Shown here one piece after another: positions 1 to 6,783 of a stretch of 21,094 nucleotides of DNA (position 1 is its first letter; every line of letters starts with the position of its first letter). A program made the translations under genes and the position numbers. Location of the stretch: assembly GCA_964602455.1 (NCBI GenBank), contig CAZRRG010000035.1:1-21094 (forward strand), written 5' to 3'. Under the pieces are notes generated by a model that had not been told where the DNA came from, did no database searches, and worked only from the letters and a program-made list of their open reading frames with translations. Source of the stretch: JBBDIP01 sp964602455. GTDB taxonomy: Bacteria; Bacillota; Sulfobacillia; Fermentithermobacillales; Fermentithermobacillaceae.

Positions 1-2
1 GG

Positions 3-842
3 AACCCGGGACCTCACAGCAGCGACCCGGGACCTCAAAGCGGCCTGCCGCTTGCCATCGATACCCATGCACACGTGTCCATGCCTGACTTCGACGCCGA
101 CCGGGAGGACGTGCTCGACCGGTGCCGGGTTCAGGGCGTGCACTTCGTCGAGATCGGTTTTGACGCGCAGTCGTCCCACGCTTCCATTCAACTGGCCGAA
201 ACGCTGGGCGGTAAGTGTGCCATCGGAGTCCATCCCCATAATGCCGGGGACTCCATGAACGAGGTGGAGGCCCAATGGGCCGGCGTCAAGTCTCTTCTCG
301 AAGAGCACCCGGCAGTCGTAGCAGCCATCGGGGAGATGGGCCTGGACTATGCCAGGGATTTTTCCCCGCGGCCCCTGCAGGCGGCTTGCTTCCAAATAGG
401 CTTGGAGCTGGCACGCGATAGAGGACTGCCCGCAGTGATCCATCAGCGCGACGCCCACCAGGATGTCCTGGATATGGTGAAGAGAGCTGGGCTTACTGCA
501 CCCGTCATATTCCATTGCTTTTCTGGGGACGCCGATTACGCGCGCAAGTGCGTCGAATTGGGCGGCTACCTTGGGTTTGGGGGAACAGTAACCTATCCCA
601 AGAACCAGCACTTAAGAGATGCGGTGGCAGCCATCCCGAAGGACCGGATCCTCCTTGAGACCGACGCCCCTTACCTGTCTCCACAGGGGATGAGAGGCAA
701 GCGCAACGAGCCGGTCCGTGTTCTGGAGACGGCCGCGCTGGTAGGTCAGGTGCTAGGGGTTGGACTGTCGGAGATCCTCGCCATCACATCCGCCAATTCC
801 GAGCGGGCCTTCTTGGGAAGGACCTCTTGGATGACCAACTGA
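3..842 (+). CDS. tatD: TatD-family metal-dependent hydrolase (5' end unresolved)
   Basis: TatD-type metallo-hydrolase with a TIM-barrel fold. Family members are 3'-5' DNases or D-aminoacyl-tRNA deacylase-like enzymes acting in the cytoplasm. Seen: the metal-binding His-x-His (Asp-Thr-His-Ala-His, codons about 60-74), the Glu of Gly-Glu-Met-Gly-Leu-Asp-Tyr near 331-351, His in His-Gln-Arg-Asp-Ala-His, Phe-His-Cys-Phe-Ser-Gly and the late Glu-Thr-Asp-Ala-Pro-Tyr-Leu-Ser-Pro block. The first in-frame standard start is GTG at 75, but it would delete the His-x-His motif, so the true start must lie upstream. The frame is open to the window edge with no ATG, GTG or TTG before 75; CTG at 45 would give the family-like N-terminus MPLAIDTHAH. 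The gene may also enter from outside, through a Pro/Gly-rich repeat. It heads the conserved tatD-yabE-ksgA order. Confidence 0.93.
   Translation, partial: NPGPHSSDPGPQSGLPLAIDTHAHVSMPDFDADREDVLDRCRVQGVHFVEIGFDAQSSHASIQLAETLGGKCAIGVHPHNAGDSMNEVEAQWAGVKSLLEEHPAVVAAIGEMGLDYARDFSPRPLQAACFQIGLELARDRGLPAVIHQRDAHQDVLDMVKRAGLTAPVIFHCFSGDADYARKCVELGGYLGFGGTVTYPKNQHLRDAVAAIPKDRILLETDAPYLSPQGMRGKRNEPVRVLETAALVGQVLGVGLSEILAITSANSERAFLGRTSWMTN
4..37. repeat. Tandem 13-bp direct repeat, 21-nt period, before tatD
   Basis: The 13-mer ACCCGGGACCTCA occurs at 4-16 and again at 25-37. The 21-nt period is divisible by three. In the tatD frame it reads as two Pro-Gly-Pro-rich heptads; in frame 1 it reads Thr-Arg-Asp-Leu twice. 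The array may continue outside the window. Confidence 0.75.
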
Positions 843-913
843 TTCCTGCATTTCCTGCCGCAGCATAAAACCCCGAAGTCCGCATAACATAACGTGTGTA
901 CAGTAGCCGGGCA

Positions 914-929
914 TAGGCCAAACGGCCTA
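914..929 (+). other. Small perfect hairpin in the yabE leader
   Basis: TAGGCC (914-919) and GGCCTA (924-929) form a 6-bp perfect stem with an AAAC loop in the 164-nt gap between tatD and the 3D-domain gene. No T-run follows, so it is not a standard terminator. The rest of the gap (843-1006) shows no convincing promoter or known riboswitch. The only other clear signal is the Shine-Dalgarno GGAGGG at 993-998. Confidence 0.35.
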
Positions 930-1006
930 GGGCGGGTCAGGCAAAAGGCGGTACGGCAGGAGATCCCAACCTAAGGGCGAACTAGTCTAATTGGAGGGAT
1001 AATCTA

Positions 1007-2029
1007 TTGCGCATCTGGGTCGTCGCTGCAACCAGTAGGAAGAAGCGAAGCCCTCTATCATATGCCCTGCTAACATGCATTATAGGAACGCTGTTGGCGA
1101 TTGCCTGCGTGGCAACTGTGCTGGTAAATGATAAGCAGATCGTGGTGTCGGCTTGGGATCGCGAAGTCCGGCTTCACAATCCGGGCGATACGGTAGAGGA
1201 AGCTATCGCTGAGGCGGGAATCGTGCTTGGGCCCATGGATCGGGTCATCCCGCCGCTTGATTCTGTCGTGAAGAACGGTATGACGGTAGAGATACGAAGA
1301 GCAGAGCCCGTTTTTGTGAAGAAGGGCGACAGTGTAACAACCTACCTCACATGTGATACCGATGTCTCCAAGATTCTCGCTCTAGCAGGTGTAGAACCTG
1401 GGCCTGAGGATATCGTGATCCCCGCTAAGGGCAGGAGCATCACCGAGACAGGCCTTGTGAAGGTCGTTGAGGTCACCTATGCCGAAGTCACTGAGAATGT
1501 GGAGATACCGTTTGCTACAGAGAGAAGGAACGATTCTTCCATCGAGGCCGGCCTGAGCAGGGTCTACAGGTACGGCAGCAACGGTGTCTCTCGGGTGAAT
1601 TACAGGGTACGGTACGAGGACGGCGTCGAGGTGTCCAGGGAGGAACTCGGACGAGAGGTCGTTTCCGAACCCAAATCCCAGGTCGTCTTGGTAGGTACGC
1701 TGCAGCAAGTCTCCCGTGGCGGCGAGGACATAAGGTTCGTGAAGGCGTTTGAGATGCGCTCGACAGCCTACTGTCCCTGCACCAAGTGCTGCGGGCCTAA
1801 CGCCAAGGGGGTCACCGCCCTCGGAATGCAAGCCAAACAGGGAGTCATAGCCGTCGATCCCCGGATCATACCGTTAGGCACGAGGGTGTACGTCGACGGG
1901 TACGGATACGCGCTTGCGGCCGACACGGGCGGCGCCATAAAAGGCAACAAGATCGACGTGTGCTTCGAGACCCACGACGAGGCTCTCCGCTGGGGGATGC
2001 GGAATACCAAGGTCTACGTACTTGAATGA
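1007..2029 (+). CDS. yabE: Membrane-anchored DUF348/G5/3D-domain cell-wall protein (YabE-like)
   Basis: Predicted cell-wall-remodelling protein of the YabE/RpfB-like group. The 3D domain has an MltA-like barrel fold associated with peptidoglycan cleavage. The 340-residue product has a basic N-terminus and one membrane segment (about residues 18-40), two DUF348 modules (about 43-98 and 101-156), a G5 domain (about 157-231) and a C-terminal 3D domain (about 247-340). The three signature Asp residues are visible at D284, D306 (Ala-Asp-Thr-Gly-Gly) and D317. Cysteines cluster near the 3D start (Tyr-Cys-Pro-Cys-Thr-Lys-Cys-Cys). TTG at 1007 is chosen because GGAGGG lies 8 nt upstream. The gene overlaps rsmA by 4 nt (ATGA), so the two are translationally coupled. 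In Bacillus, rnmV sits between them; it is absent here. The exact enzymatic activity is inferred. Confidence 0.92.
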   Translation: MRIWVVAATSRKKRSPLSYALLTCIIGTLLAIACVATVLVNDKQIVVSAWDREVRLHNPGDTVEEAIAEAGIVLGPMDRVIPPLDSVVKNGMTVEIRRAEPVFVKKGDSVTTYLTCDTDVSKILALAGVEPGPEDIVIPAKGRSITETGLVKVVEVTYAEVTENVEIPFATERRNDSSIEAGLSRVYRYGSNGVSRVNYRVRYEDGVEVSREELGREVVSEPKSQVVLVGTLQQVSRGGEDIRFVKAFEMRSTAYCPCTKCCGPNAKGVTALGMQAKQGVIAVDPRIIPLGTRVYVDGYGYALAADTGGAIKGNKIDVCFETHDEALRWGMRNTKVYVLE

Positions 2030-2877
2030 CAGCACCTCAGTACGGCAAGGTCCTTAGAGAGTTCGGGATAATCCCCAAGAAGAGACTGGGGCAGCACTTC
2101 ATGATCGATCCCGCGTTGCTGCGCTCCATCGCCACCCTCATGCTTCCGGATGAAGGCCGGTATGTGGTGGTGGAGATTGGCGCCGGGATCGGCACACTTA
2201 CGAGGGAGTTGGCCGGTCGGGCCAGGAGAGTCTACGCTCTTGAGATGGACCGCGACCTGGCGCCGGCGTTGGAGACGACCTCAAAGGAGATGCCCAATGT
2301 TCAGATCGTCTGGGGTGACGCCCTGGAGTTCGACCTTTCCGGCGGGACAGTCGCCCAGGATAACCCCGGCGAGCCCCTGGCCTTATGCGGGAACCTGCCT
2401 TACTACGTGACCTCAGAGATCATGTATAGCGCTCTCGTGAAGAGGGCTAAGTGGAGCCGGATGGGATTCGTGGTGCAAGAGGAGGTCGGAGAACGAATGG
2501 CTGCCCCTCCCGGCAGCCGCGACTTTGGCCGGCTCTCCCTATGGTGCCAGTACAGAGCCGACGTCACAATCGAGAAACGTATCTCCAAGGGCTCTTTTGT
2601 TCCTCGTCCCGATGTCGGGTCGTGCCTTGTAACCCTTCGGGTGAAATCCCAGTTCCCCCTCACACCGGGGGAAGAGGCGCTATTGGACTCCATCTCCCGG
2701 GCCGTCTTCTCGCAGCGGAGGAAGACGCTCCAGAATGGTCTGAAAGAGGTCTTCTCCGATCGCGAAGCGCTGCTGGCCGCGCTCACGGCGGCCGGTGTTG
2801 ATCCGCTCCGCCGTCCGGAGGACTTGTCGGTCGACGACTTCGTGAGGCTCACCAAGGCGGCATCCCGGACCTATTGA
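2026..2877 (+). CDS. rsmA: 16S rRNA dimethyladenosine transferase RsmA (KsgA)
   Basis: SAM-dependent enzyme that dimethylates two adjacent adenosines in the 3'-terminal helix of 16S rRNA during late 30S maturation. Seen in 283 residues: the N-terminal Leu-Gly-Gln-His-Phe-Met motif (residues 21-26), the SAM-binding loop Glu-Ile-Gly-Ala-Gly-Ile-Gly-Thr-Leu-Thr (50-59), the acidic Leu-Glu-Met-Asp that follows, and the catalytic Asn-Leu-Pro-Tyr (123-126). The C-terminal helical domain includes Phe-Ser-Gln-Arg-Arg-Lys-Thr-Leu. The length is normal for the family. It overlaps the upstream 3D-domain gene by 4 nt and is followed by 164 nt without a gene, which contain the next promoter. Confidence 0.98.
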   Translation: MTAPQYGKVLREFGIIPKKRLGQHFMIDPALLRSIATLMLPDEGRYVVVEIGAGIGTLTRELAGRARRVYALEMDRDLAPALETTSKEMPNVQIVWGDALEFDLSGGTVAQDNPGEPLALCGNLPYYVTSEIMYSALVKRAKWSRMGFVVQEEVGERMAAPPGSRDFGRLSLWCQYRADVTIEKRISKGSFVPRPDVGSCLVTLRVKSQFPLTPGEEALLDSISRAVFSQRRKTLQNGLKEVFSDREALLAALTAAGVDPLRRPEDLSVDDFVRLTKAASRTY

Positions 2878-2978
2878 ACAGTGTCCAGACCACAGCGAAG
2901 GCACCATCCAGACCCACTCTGAGGCAGCGGCCAAACCCCCTGGACTGACCGCTTGATCACAGCCAATTGCCTGCATAT

Positions 2979-3007
2979 TTGCGGGAAAGGTCTTGAAGTG
3001 CTAGAAT
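2979..3007 (+). promoter_or_regulatory. Probable sigma-A promoter for ykuK-veg
   Basis: TTGCGG (2979-2984), a 17-nt spacer, then TAGAAT (3002-3007). The -10 matches TATAAT at five of six positions and the -35 keeps TTG. It lies 34 nt before the ykuK start, with a strong GGGGGGAG ribosome site between. A terminator follows veg, so ykuK and veg would form a two-gene transcript. In Bacillus, veg is known to have a strong vegetative promoter. Confidence 0.5.
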
Positions 3008-3041
3008 TATGTGAAAGGTGGCGAAGGGGGGAGAGCCATAG

Positions 3042-3512
3042 ATGTACTTCATCAGCCCCACCAAAGGGCCCATGTCCTTTGGCGCGATGTTCGAAGACAT
3101 CTGCGACTTCATGGCCCAAGAGCCCCATGCCGAGTACAAGCTGATCGTAGGTAGCGACTCACAGTCGCGGGATCAGATATGCTTTGTCACCGCTGTGGTA
3201 ATCCATAGGCTGGGCAAAGGCGGTCGCTATTTCTACACCCGCTCTCATGTGAAGAAGATGCCGAGCCTGCGCCAGCGCATCTTCTACGAAGCTCACCTTA
3301 GCCTGGATGTTGCGTCCAAGCTCGCCGCCGAGATCTCAAAGAACGGCCATTCCGACCTAAATGTTGAGATACACATGGACGTCGGCCATCACGGCGAGAC
3401 GAAATCGATGATCAGGGAACTGGTGCAGGAGATCTCGAGCAGCGGCTTTGCCGCAAAGATAAAGCCGGACGCATACGGCGCGTCACAAGTAGCGGACAAG
3501 CACTCCAAATAA
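3042..3512 (+). CDS. ykuK: YkuK-family protein (DUF458, RNase H-like fold)
   Basis: A 156-residue protein of the YkuK/DUF458 family, predicted to have a ribonuclease H-like fold; no reaction is established. Recognisable features are the N-terminal Tyr-Phe-Ile-Ser-Pro-Thr-Lys-Gly, the strand ending in Gly-Ser-Asp-Ser-Gln (a candidate metal-binding Asp), a central basic Ser-His-Val-Lys-Lys-Met stretch, and the late Asp-Val-Gly segment followed by His-His-Gly-Glu-Thr-Lys. The ATG is preceded by GGGGGGAG (about 3026-3033). veg begins 21 nt after the stop, so co-transcription is likely. In Bacillus the sporulation protease gene yabG occupies this slot between ksgA and veg, so the gene content differs here. 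Confidence 0.88.
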   Translation: MYFISPTKGPMSFGAMFEDICDFMAQEPHAEYKLIVGSDSQSRDQICFVTAVVIHRLGKGGRYFYTRSHVKKMPSLRQRIFYEAHLSLDVASKLAAEISKNGHSDLNVEIHMDVGHHGETKSMIRELVQEISSSGFAAKIKPDAYGASQVADKHSK

Positions 3513-3533
3513 ACACGGAGAGAGGGATAGCCC

Positions 3534-3785
3534 GTGCCGCAAAAGAACACGATTGAGGCTATCCGCGAGAAGTTGGATAGTCGCCTCGGCCAAAAGGTCA
3601 CTGTCAGGGCCAACGAGGGCAGGAAGAAGGTCTTTCAGAAGAAGGGCGTTCTCGAGAAGACTTACCCCAGCATCTTCGTGGTCAGGTTCAGTGACGACGA
3701 TGACGACAGGCACATGTCGTGGAGCTACATCGATGTCCTTACTGATGCGGTTGAACTAAGGTTCGACGGTGGACAGGACGAGTAG
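3534..3785 (+). CDS. veg: Veg protein (biofilm/transcription-associated, DUF1021)
   Basis: Small Firmicute protein of 83 residues. In Bacillus subtilis Veg is linked to biofilm formation through the SinR pathway; its biochemistry is unclear. The match is to the whole family: an N-terminal helix with Ile-Arg-Glu-Lys-Leu-Asp, then Gly-Gln-Lys-Val-Thr-Val-Arg-Ala-Asn-Glu-Gly-Arg-Lys-Lys, then Gly-Val-Leu-Glu-Lys-Thr-Tyr-Pro-Ser-Ile-Phe-Val-Val, ending with Ser-Tyr-Ile-Asp-Val-Leu-Thr. GTG at 3534 is preceded by a purine-rich AGAGAGGGA ribosome site. An acidic run of five Asp sits near residues 55-59. Transcription probably starts upstream of ykuK and ends at the hairpin at 3858. Confidence 0.95.
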   Translation: MPQKNTIEAIREKLDSRLGQKVTVRANEGRKKVFQKKGVLEKTYPSIFVVRFSDDDDDRHMSWSYIDVLTDAVELRFDGGQDE

Positions 3786-3857
3786 AAAAGCAGATCAAGA
3801 AACCAAGAGCAGCTAGGCAAGCACAGACCAAACAACTTAGTTTAGCGCATTGAATGA

Positions 3858-3887
3858 AGGGCCGCGTGAAAGCGCGGCCCTCTTATT
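3858..3887 (+). terminator. Intrinsic terminator after veg
   Basis: AGGGCCGCG (3858-3866) pairs perfectly with CGCGGCCCT (3873-3881) around a TGAAAG loop. The 9-bp GC-rich stem is followed by a T-rich tail (TCTTATT). It lies 72 nt after the veg stop. Confidence 0.88.
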
Positions 3888-3902
3888 GTGCTTTCCCCAT
3901 CA

Positions 3903-3935
3903 GATGAACCGGAGATGGACCGGATATGAGCCGGC
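3903..3935. repeat. Degenerate ~11-nt tandem repeats upstream of the protease-like gene
   Basis: Three imperfect units of the form GATG(A)ACCGGA / GATGGACCGGA / TATGAGCCGGC run head to tail between the veg terminator and the protease-like gene. They are AC/GG-rich and not obviously coding. No convincing promoter is seen in the remainder of this gap (3888-4019). Confidence 0.35.
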
Positions 3936-4019
3936 ACCGGCGGCTCCCCCTCAAATCACCACTTAACCGCGCTCTACATAAGGTGTTTACAGATGCCTTA
4001 TCTGGAAGGTGGGAGGGCC

Positions 4020-5051
4020 ATGGATGCGGTCCTGAAAGTGCTGCAAGTCTCCGCCCCGACTCTCCTGGGGCTTCCGAACGTCGTTGGGGTAGGAAGAGGC
4101 GACAAGTTCGTTAAGGGTGAGTCAACAGGAAGGCCGGCGGTGACGGTCCTCGTGAAGCAGAAACTTCCGAAGGACGCGCTGCAGGCGTGTGACCTTGTGC
4201 CGATGAGTATTGCTGATGCGTATACGGATGTCATCGAAGTAGGGGAGGTCGTCGCGCTCGGTGTGCCAAGCCTGGCGGGTCCCAACATAACCAGGACTGA
4301 GAGACACCGCCCCGCCATGCCCGGGGTAAGCGCGGGCCACTACAAGGTATCAGCCGGGACGTTCGGCGCCGTGGTCTACGACATCAAGACCGGCGAACCC
4401 CTCCTGCTCTCTAACTGCCACGTCTTTGCCAACAGCAGCAACGGCAAGGACGGTAGGTGCAAGATCGGCGACCCTATCTATCAGCCCGGACCATATGATG
4501 GTGGCAAGAAAGAGGACACCATCGCCACGCTCCACAACTTCGTCCCAGTCTACATGACCTCGACCTCATCTTCCTGTCCGGTGGCTGCGGCGGTTGAGTC
4601 AGGGCTCAACCGCGTAGTGAAGTGGTTCAGGCGTAGCTACGAGGTAAGGCTGTACAAACGCGCCTCCACCGTCAACTTGGTTGACGCGGCCACCGCCAGG
4701 CCGCTTAGGAGAGACTATATAACCGATGAGATAGTCGGGATCGGCGTCCCGAAGGGGATGGCGGAGGCCACGGTCGGCATGAAAGTCCGTAAGAGTGGCC
4801 GCACGAGCGGCCTCAACTCCGGCACCGTGAAGGTAGTGCAGGCCACGATAAAGGTCGGCATGGGCGATGCTGGGGACGCGACGTTCAGCGACCAGATCGT
4901 CACGACCCATATAGCGCAGCCGGGAGACAGCGGCTCCCTGGTCGTCAATGAGCAGGGGCAGGCGGTTGGCCTCCTGTCGGCGGGCTCGGACACTGTGTCG
5001 ATCTTCGGGCGGATGAAGAACGTGTGCGACGCCCTGTCCATAAGGCTGTAA
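4020..5051 (+). CDS. Trypsin-like (Nal1-type) serine protease-like protein
   Basis: Chymotrypsin-fold protein with an apparently intact triad. Numbering from the first possible ATG at 3993: His143 (Ser-Asn-Cys-His-Val), Asp231 (Asn-Leu-Val-Asp-Ala-Ala) and Ser313 (Pro-Gly-Asp-Ser-Gly-Ser-Leu-Val). The N-terminal ~90 residues carry Asn-Val-Val-Gly-Val-Gly-Arg-Gly and Thr-Asp-Val-Ile-Glu-Val-Gly, a module typical of this bacterial S1 subgroup. There is no signal peptide or membrane segment, so it is probably cytoplasmic. ATG at 4020 is preferred: AGGTGG lies 7 nt upstream, whereas 3993 has only a weak site; using 3993 adds 9 residues. It sits between the veg terminator and ispE, 35 nt before ispE. 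Substrate and role are unknown. Confidence 0.85.
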   Translation: MDAVLKVLQVSAPTLLGLPNVVGVGRGDKFVKGESTGRPAVTVLVKQKLPKDALQACDLVPMSIADAYTDVIEVGEVVALGVPSLAGPNITRTERHRPAMPGVSAGHYKVSAGTFGAVVYDIKTGEPLLLSNCHVFANSSNGKDGRCKIGDPIYQPGPYDGGKKEDTIATLHNFVPVYMTSTSSSCPVAAAVESGLNRVVKWFRRSYEVRLYKRASTVNLVDAATARPLRRDYITDEIVGIGVPKGMAEATVGMKVRKSGRTSGLNSGTVKVVQATIKVGMGDAGDATFSDQIVTTHIAQPGDSGSLVVNEQGQAVGLLSAGSDTVSIFGRMKNVCDALSIRL

Positions 5052-5061
5052 GAGGATAGGA

Positions 5062-5083
5062 GCGTTCTTCGGAGAAGTAACGC
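5062..5083 (+). promoter_or_regulatory. Hairpin enclosing the ispE ribosome-binding site
   Basis: GCGTTCTTC (5062-5070) can pair with GAAGTAACGC (5074-5083), giving 9 bp with one bulged T and a GGA loop. The ispE Shine-Dalgarno GGAGAAG (5071-5077) lies in the loop and 3' arm. The hairpin ends 3 nt before the GTG start. A role in translational control is inferred. Confidence 0.4.
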
Positions 5084-5086
5084 CAG

Positions 5087-6013
5087 GTGAAAGACACTGC
5101 GGCTGAGTTCTCTCGAAGAGCGTTCGGCAAGGTCAACTTGACCCTCAGGGTCACGGGCAGAAGGCCGGACGGGTACCATGAGGTGTCGACTATCATGGTC
5201 CCCGTTCACCTGCATGACGTGCTAACCTTCCGCCCAGGCGGAGAGGGTCTTTCCGTCGTTTGTCCCTCCATCCCGGGGCTCTTACCCAAGGATAACCTGG
5301 TCACAAAGGCCGTCCAGGCGGTCTTTGACGTGTCGGGATGCCGCCTTGGTCTGCAGATACAGGTTGAGAAGGCCATCCCGGAGGGAGGCGGCATGGGCGG
5401 AGGCAGTTCTGATGCTGCTGCCGCTCTACTGACGGTCAACGGTATGTTGCCCGAGGAACTCAGGCTTCGCCCCGGGCGGCTCCTCAAAGTGGCTGCCAGC
5501 ATTGGAGCCGACGTCCCATTCTTCCTCGGGTGCAACTCAACCCCCCCGGCGTGGACAGCCGCATGGTGCATGGGTATAGGCGCCGATGTGCATCCATTGC
5601 CCGAGCCCAAGCAGTTCCACCTGGTGCTGGCTGTACCGTCTTTCCAGGTCAACACAGCGCAGGCCTACAAGGACTGGGATGAGCTGAACCCGGGGCCGAG
5701 GCCGCAACAAGACTGGGGTGAGCAGGCTGTCTTCAGCGCGCTATCTTCAGGCGACGCCGAGACTCTGGCAAAGCTCCTCGTCAATGACCTCGAGGGGCCC
5801 GTGTCGATGCGGCACCCGGAGATCGACGCCATAAAGCGCGGTCTTACCTGTTCCGGAGCGCTTGGGGCCGCCATGACCGGAAGTGGCTCAGCGGTTTTTG
5901 GAGTCTGCCGGTCACCCGAACACGCGGAAGAGGTTAAACTTGAGATGGAGGCCCGCGCTAGTGAACTGGGTCTTCGAAGTGTGGTCGTCCTACGAACGGG
6001 GTGTGAAGATTGA
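5087..6013 (+). CDS. ispE: 4-diphosphocytidyl-2-C-methyl-D-erythritol kinase
   Basis: GHMP-family kinase that phosphorylates CDP-methylerythritol with ATP in the non-mevalonate (MEP) isoprenoid pathway. Seen: the catalytic Lys15 in Phe-Gly-Lys-Val-Asn-Leu, Arg-Pro-Asp-Gly-Tyr-His near residue 30, the glycine-rich ATP loop (Pro-Glu-Gly-Gly-Gly-Met-Gly-Gly-Gly-Ser-Ser-Asp, about 98-109), and Asp142 in Gly-Ala-Asp-Val-Pro-Phe-Phe. The 308-residue length is close to the family norm. The stretch after Pro-Phe-Phe-Leu (about 148-165) is longer than usual and replaces the common Gly-Gly-Thr-Ala with a Trp-Thr-Ala-Ala-Trp segment. GTG at 5087 has GGAGAAG 9 nt upstream. The stop overlaps the next gene's TTG start (TTGA). 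Confidence 0.96.
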   Translation: MKDTAAEFSRRAFGKVNLTLRVTGRRPDGYHEVSTIMVPVHLHDVLTFRPGGEGLSVVCPSIPGLLPKDNLVTKAVQAVFDVSGCRLGLQIQVEKAIPEGGGMGGGSSDAAAALLTVNGMLPEELRLRPGRLLKVAASIGADVPFFLGCNSTPPAWTAAWCMGIGADVHPLPEPKQFHLVLAVPSFQVNTAQAYKDWDELNPGPRPQQDWGEQAVFSALSSGDAETLAKLLVNDLEGPVSMRHPEIDAIKRGLTCSGALGAAMTGSGSAVFGVCRSPEHAEEVKLEMEARASELGLRSVVVLRTGCED

Positions 6014-6759
6014 CCATTGACGCGATTGTGCTTGCGGGACGCGAGAACACAGGCAACCTGGCCGCGGATAGCAGCGAGCGCCTTGAAGCCAATATCGACA
6101 TCGCCGGCAGGCCCATGGTGTCCTACATTCTTGACGCGCTATCGGCCGTCCCCCGGGTGGGGAGGATCCTGCTGATCGGCCCCTGCGACGGGCTTTCTCA
6201 ATACGAGAGCGATAGGGTTAAGCTGGTGGAGCCCGGGCAGAGTCTGTTCGACAACGTGAAGATCGGCCTCGGGCACGTCGAGACCGAGTTCGCTATCATA
6301 TGCGCTTCAGACATCCCGCTGGTGACATCCACGATCATAGAGGACCTGCTTGACCGCTGCCTTGCCAGCGGAGCCGACTTCTGTTACCCGGCCTCGAAAA
6401 AGGAAGACTGCGACAGGGCGTTTCCCGGTGTTAGGCGGACCTATGTAACGCTGAAGGAGGGCACCTATACCGGCGGAAACATCTTCTTCGTGAGGAAGGC
6501 CGTCGTCGAGAGCGCGTGGCCGATGGTGGAGAAGATGATCGCTTACAGGAAAAAGCCCATTAAGATGTTCGGCGTTCTTGGCCTGAAGTTGCTCGTTAAG
6601 TTCCTTCTGAAGACGGCCAGCGTCGCCGAACTTGAGGAAAGGGTCAGGCATCTCCTTGGCCTGAACCCGAAGGGTATTCTAGGGGCCAGCCCTGAAATCG
6701 GCGTCGATGTGGACAAACCCTCCGATCTGGAGCTTTGCCGCCGTATTCTGGCGAAGTGA
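6010..6759 (+). CDS. MobA-like NTP transferase domain protein
   Basis: A 249-residue Rossmann-like nucleotidyltransferase of the MobA/NTP_transf_3 type. Visible are the N-terminal Ile-Val-Leu-Ala-Gly, a degenerate signature loop in place of the usual Gly-Gly-x-Ser-x-Arg-Met, the Ile-Ala-Gly-Arg-Pro-Met-Val acceptor turn, and Ala-Ser-Asp-Ile-Pro-Leu-Val, which holds the metal-binding Asp. The C-terminal third is basic and hydrophobic (Lys-Phe-Leu-Leu-Lys) and ends with Gly-Val-Asp-Val-Asp-Lys-Pro. TTG at 6010 overlaps the ispE stop, so translation is probably coupled. Its place between ispE and glmU suggests a nucleotide-sugar or cytidylyl-transfer role, but the substrate cannot be read from the sequence. 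Molybdenum cofactor chemistry is unlikely, since no other moco gene is near. Confidence 0.85.
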   Translation: MTIDAIVLAGRENTGNLAADSSERLEANIDIAGRPMVSYILDALSAVPRVGRILLIGPCDGLSQYESDRVKLVEPGQSLFDNVKIGLGHVETEFAIICASDIPLVTSTIIEDLLDRCLASGADFCYPASKKEDCDRAFPGVRRTYVTLKEGTYTGGNIFFVRKAVVESAWPMVEKMIAYRKKPIKMFGVLGLKLLVKFLLKTASVAELEERVRHLLGLNPKGILGASPEIGVDVDKPSDLELCRRILAK

Positions 6760-6765
6760 TATAAT
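6757..6765 (+). promoter_or_regulatory. Extended -10 element in front of glmU
   Basis: TGATATAAT is a perfect extended -10 (TGn plus TATAAT at 6760-6765); its TG is the start of the upstream gene's TGA stop. A weak TTGCCG lies at 6735-6740 with a 19-nt spacer. The predicted start near 6772 would fall inside the GAGGTGA ribosome site (6770-6776), which argues against simple use. Confidence 0.35.
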
Positions 6766-6783
6766 GCCCGAGGTGAGCTAGCT

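Noticed and set aside
843..1006. Leader of the 3D-domain gene considered as a cyclic-di-AMP or cyclic-di-GMP riboswitch, since such genes are often under these
   Set aside because: Only one small hairpin was found and the conserved core sequences of either class could not be recognised; a covariance-model search would decide.
3926..4114. 62-codon open frame between veg and the protease-like gene, considered as an SspF-type small acid-soluble protein because of its position
   Set aside because: The product is Arg-rich, lacks SASP motifs and overlaps the start of the protease-like gene in another frame.
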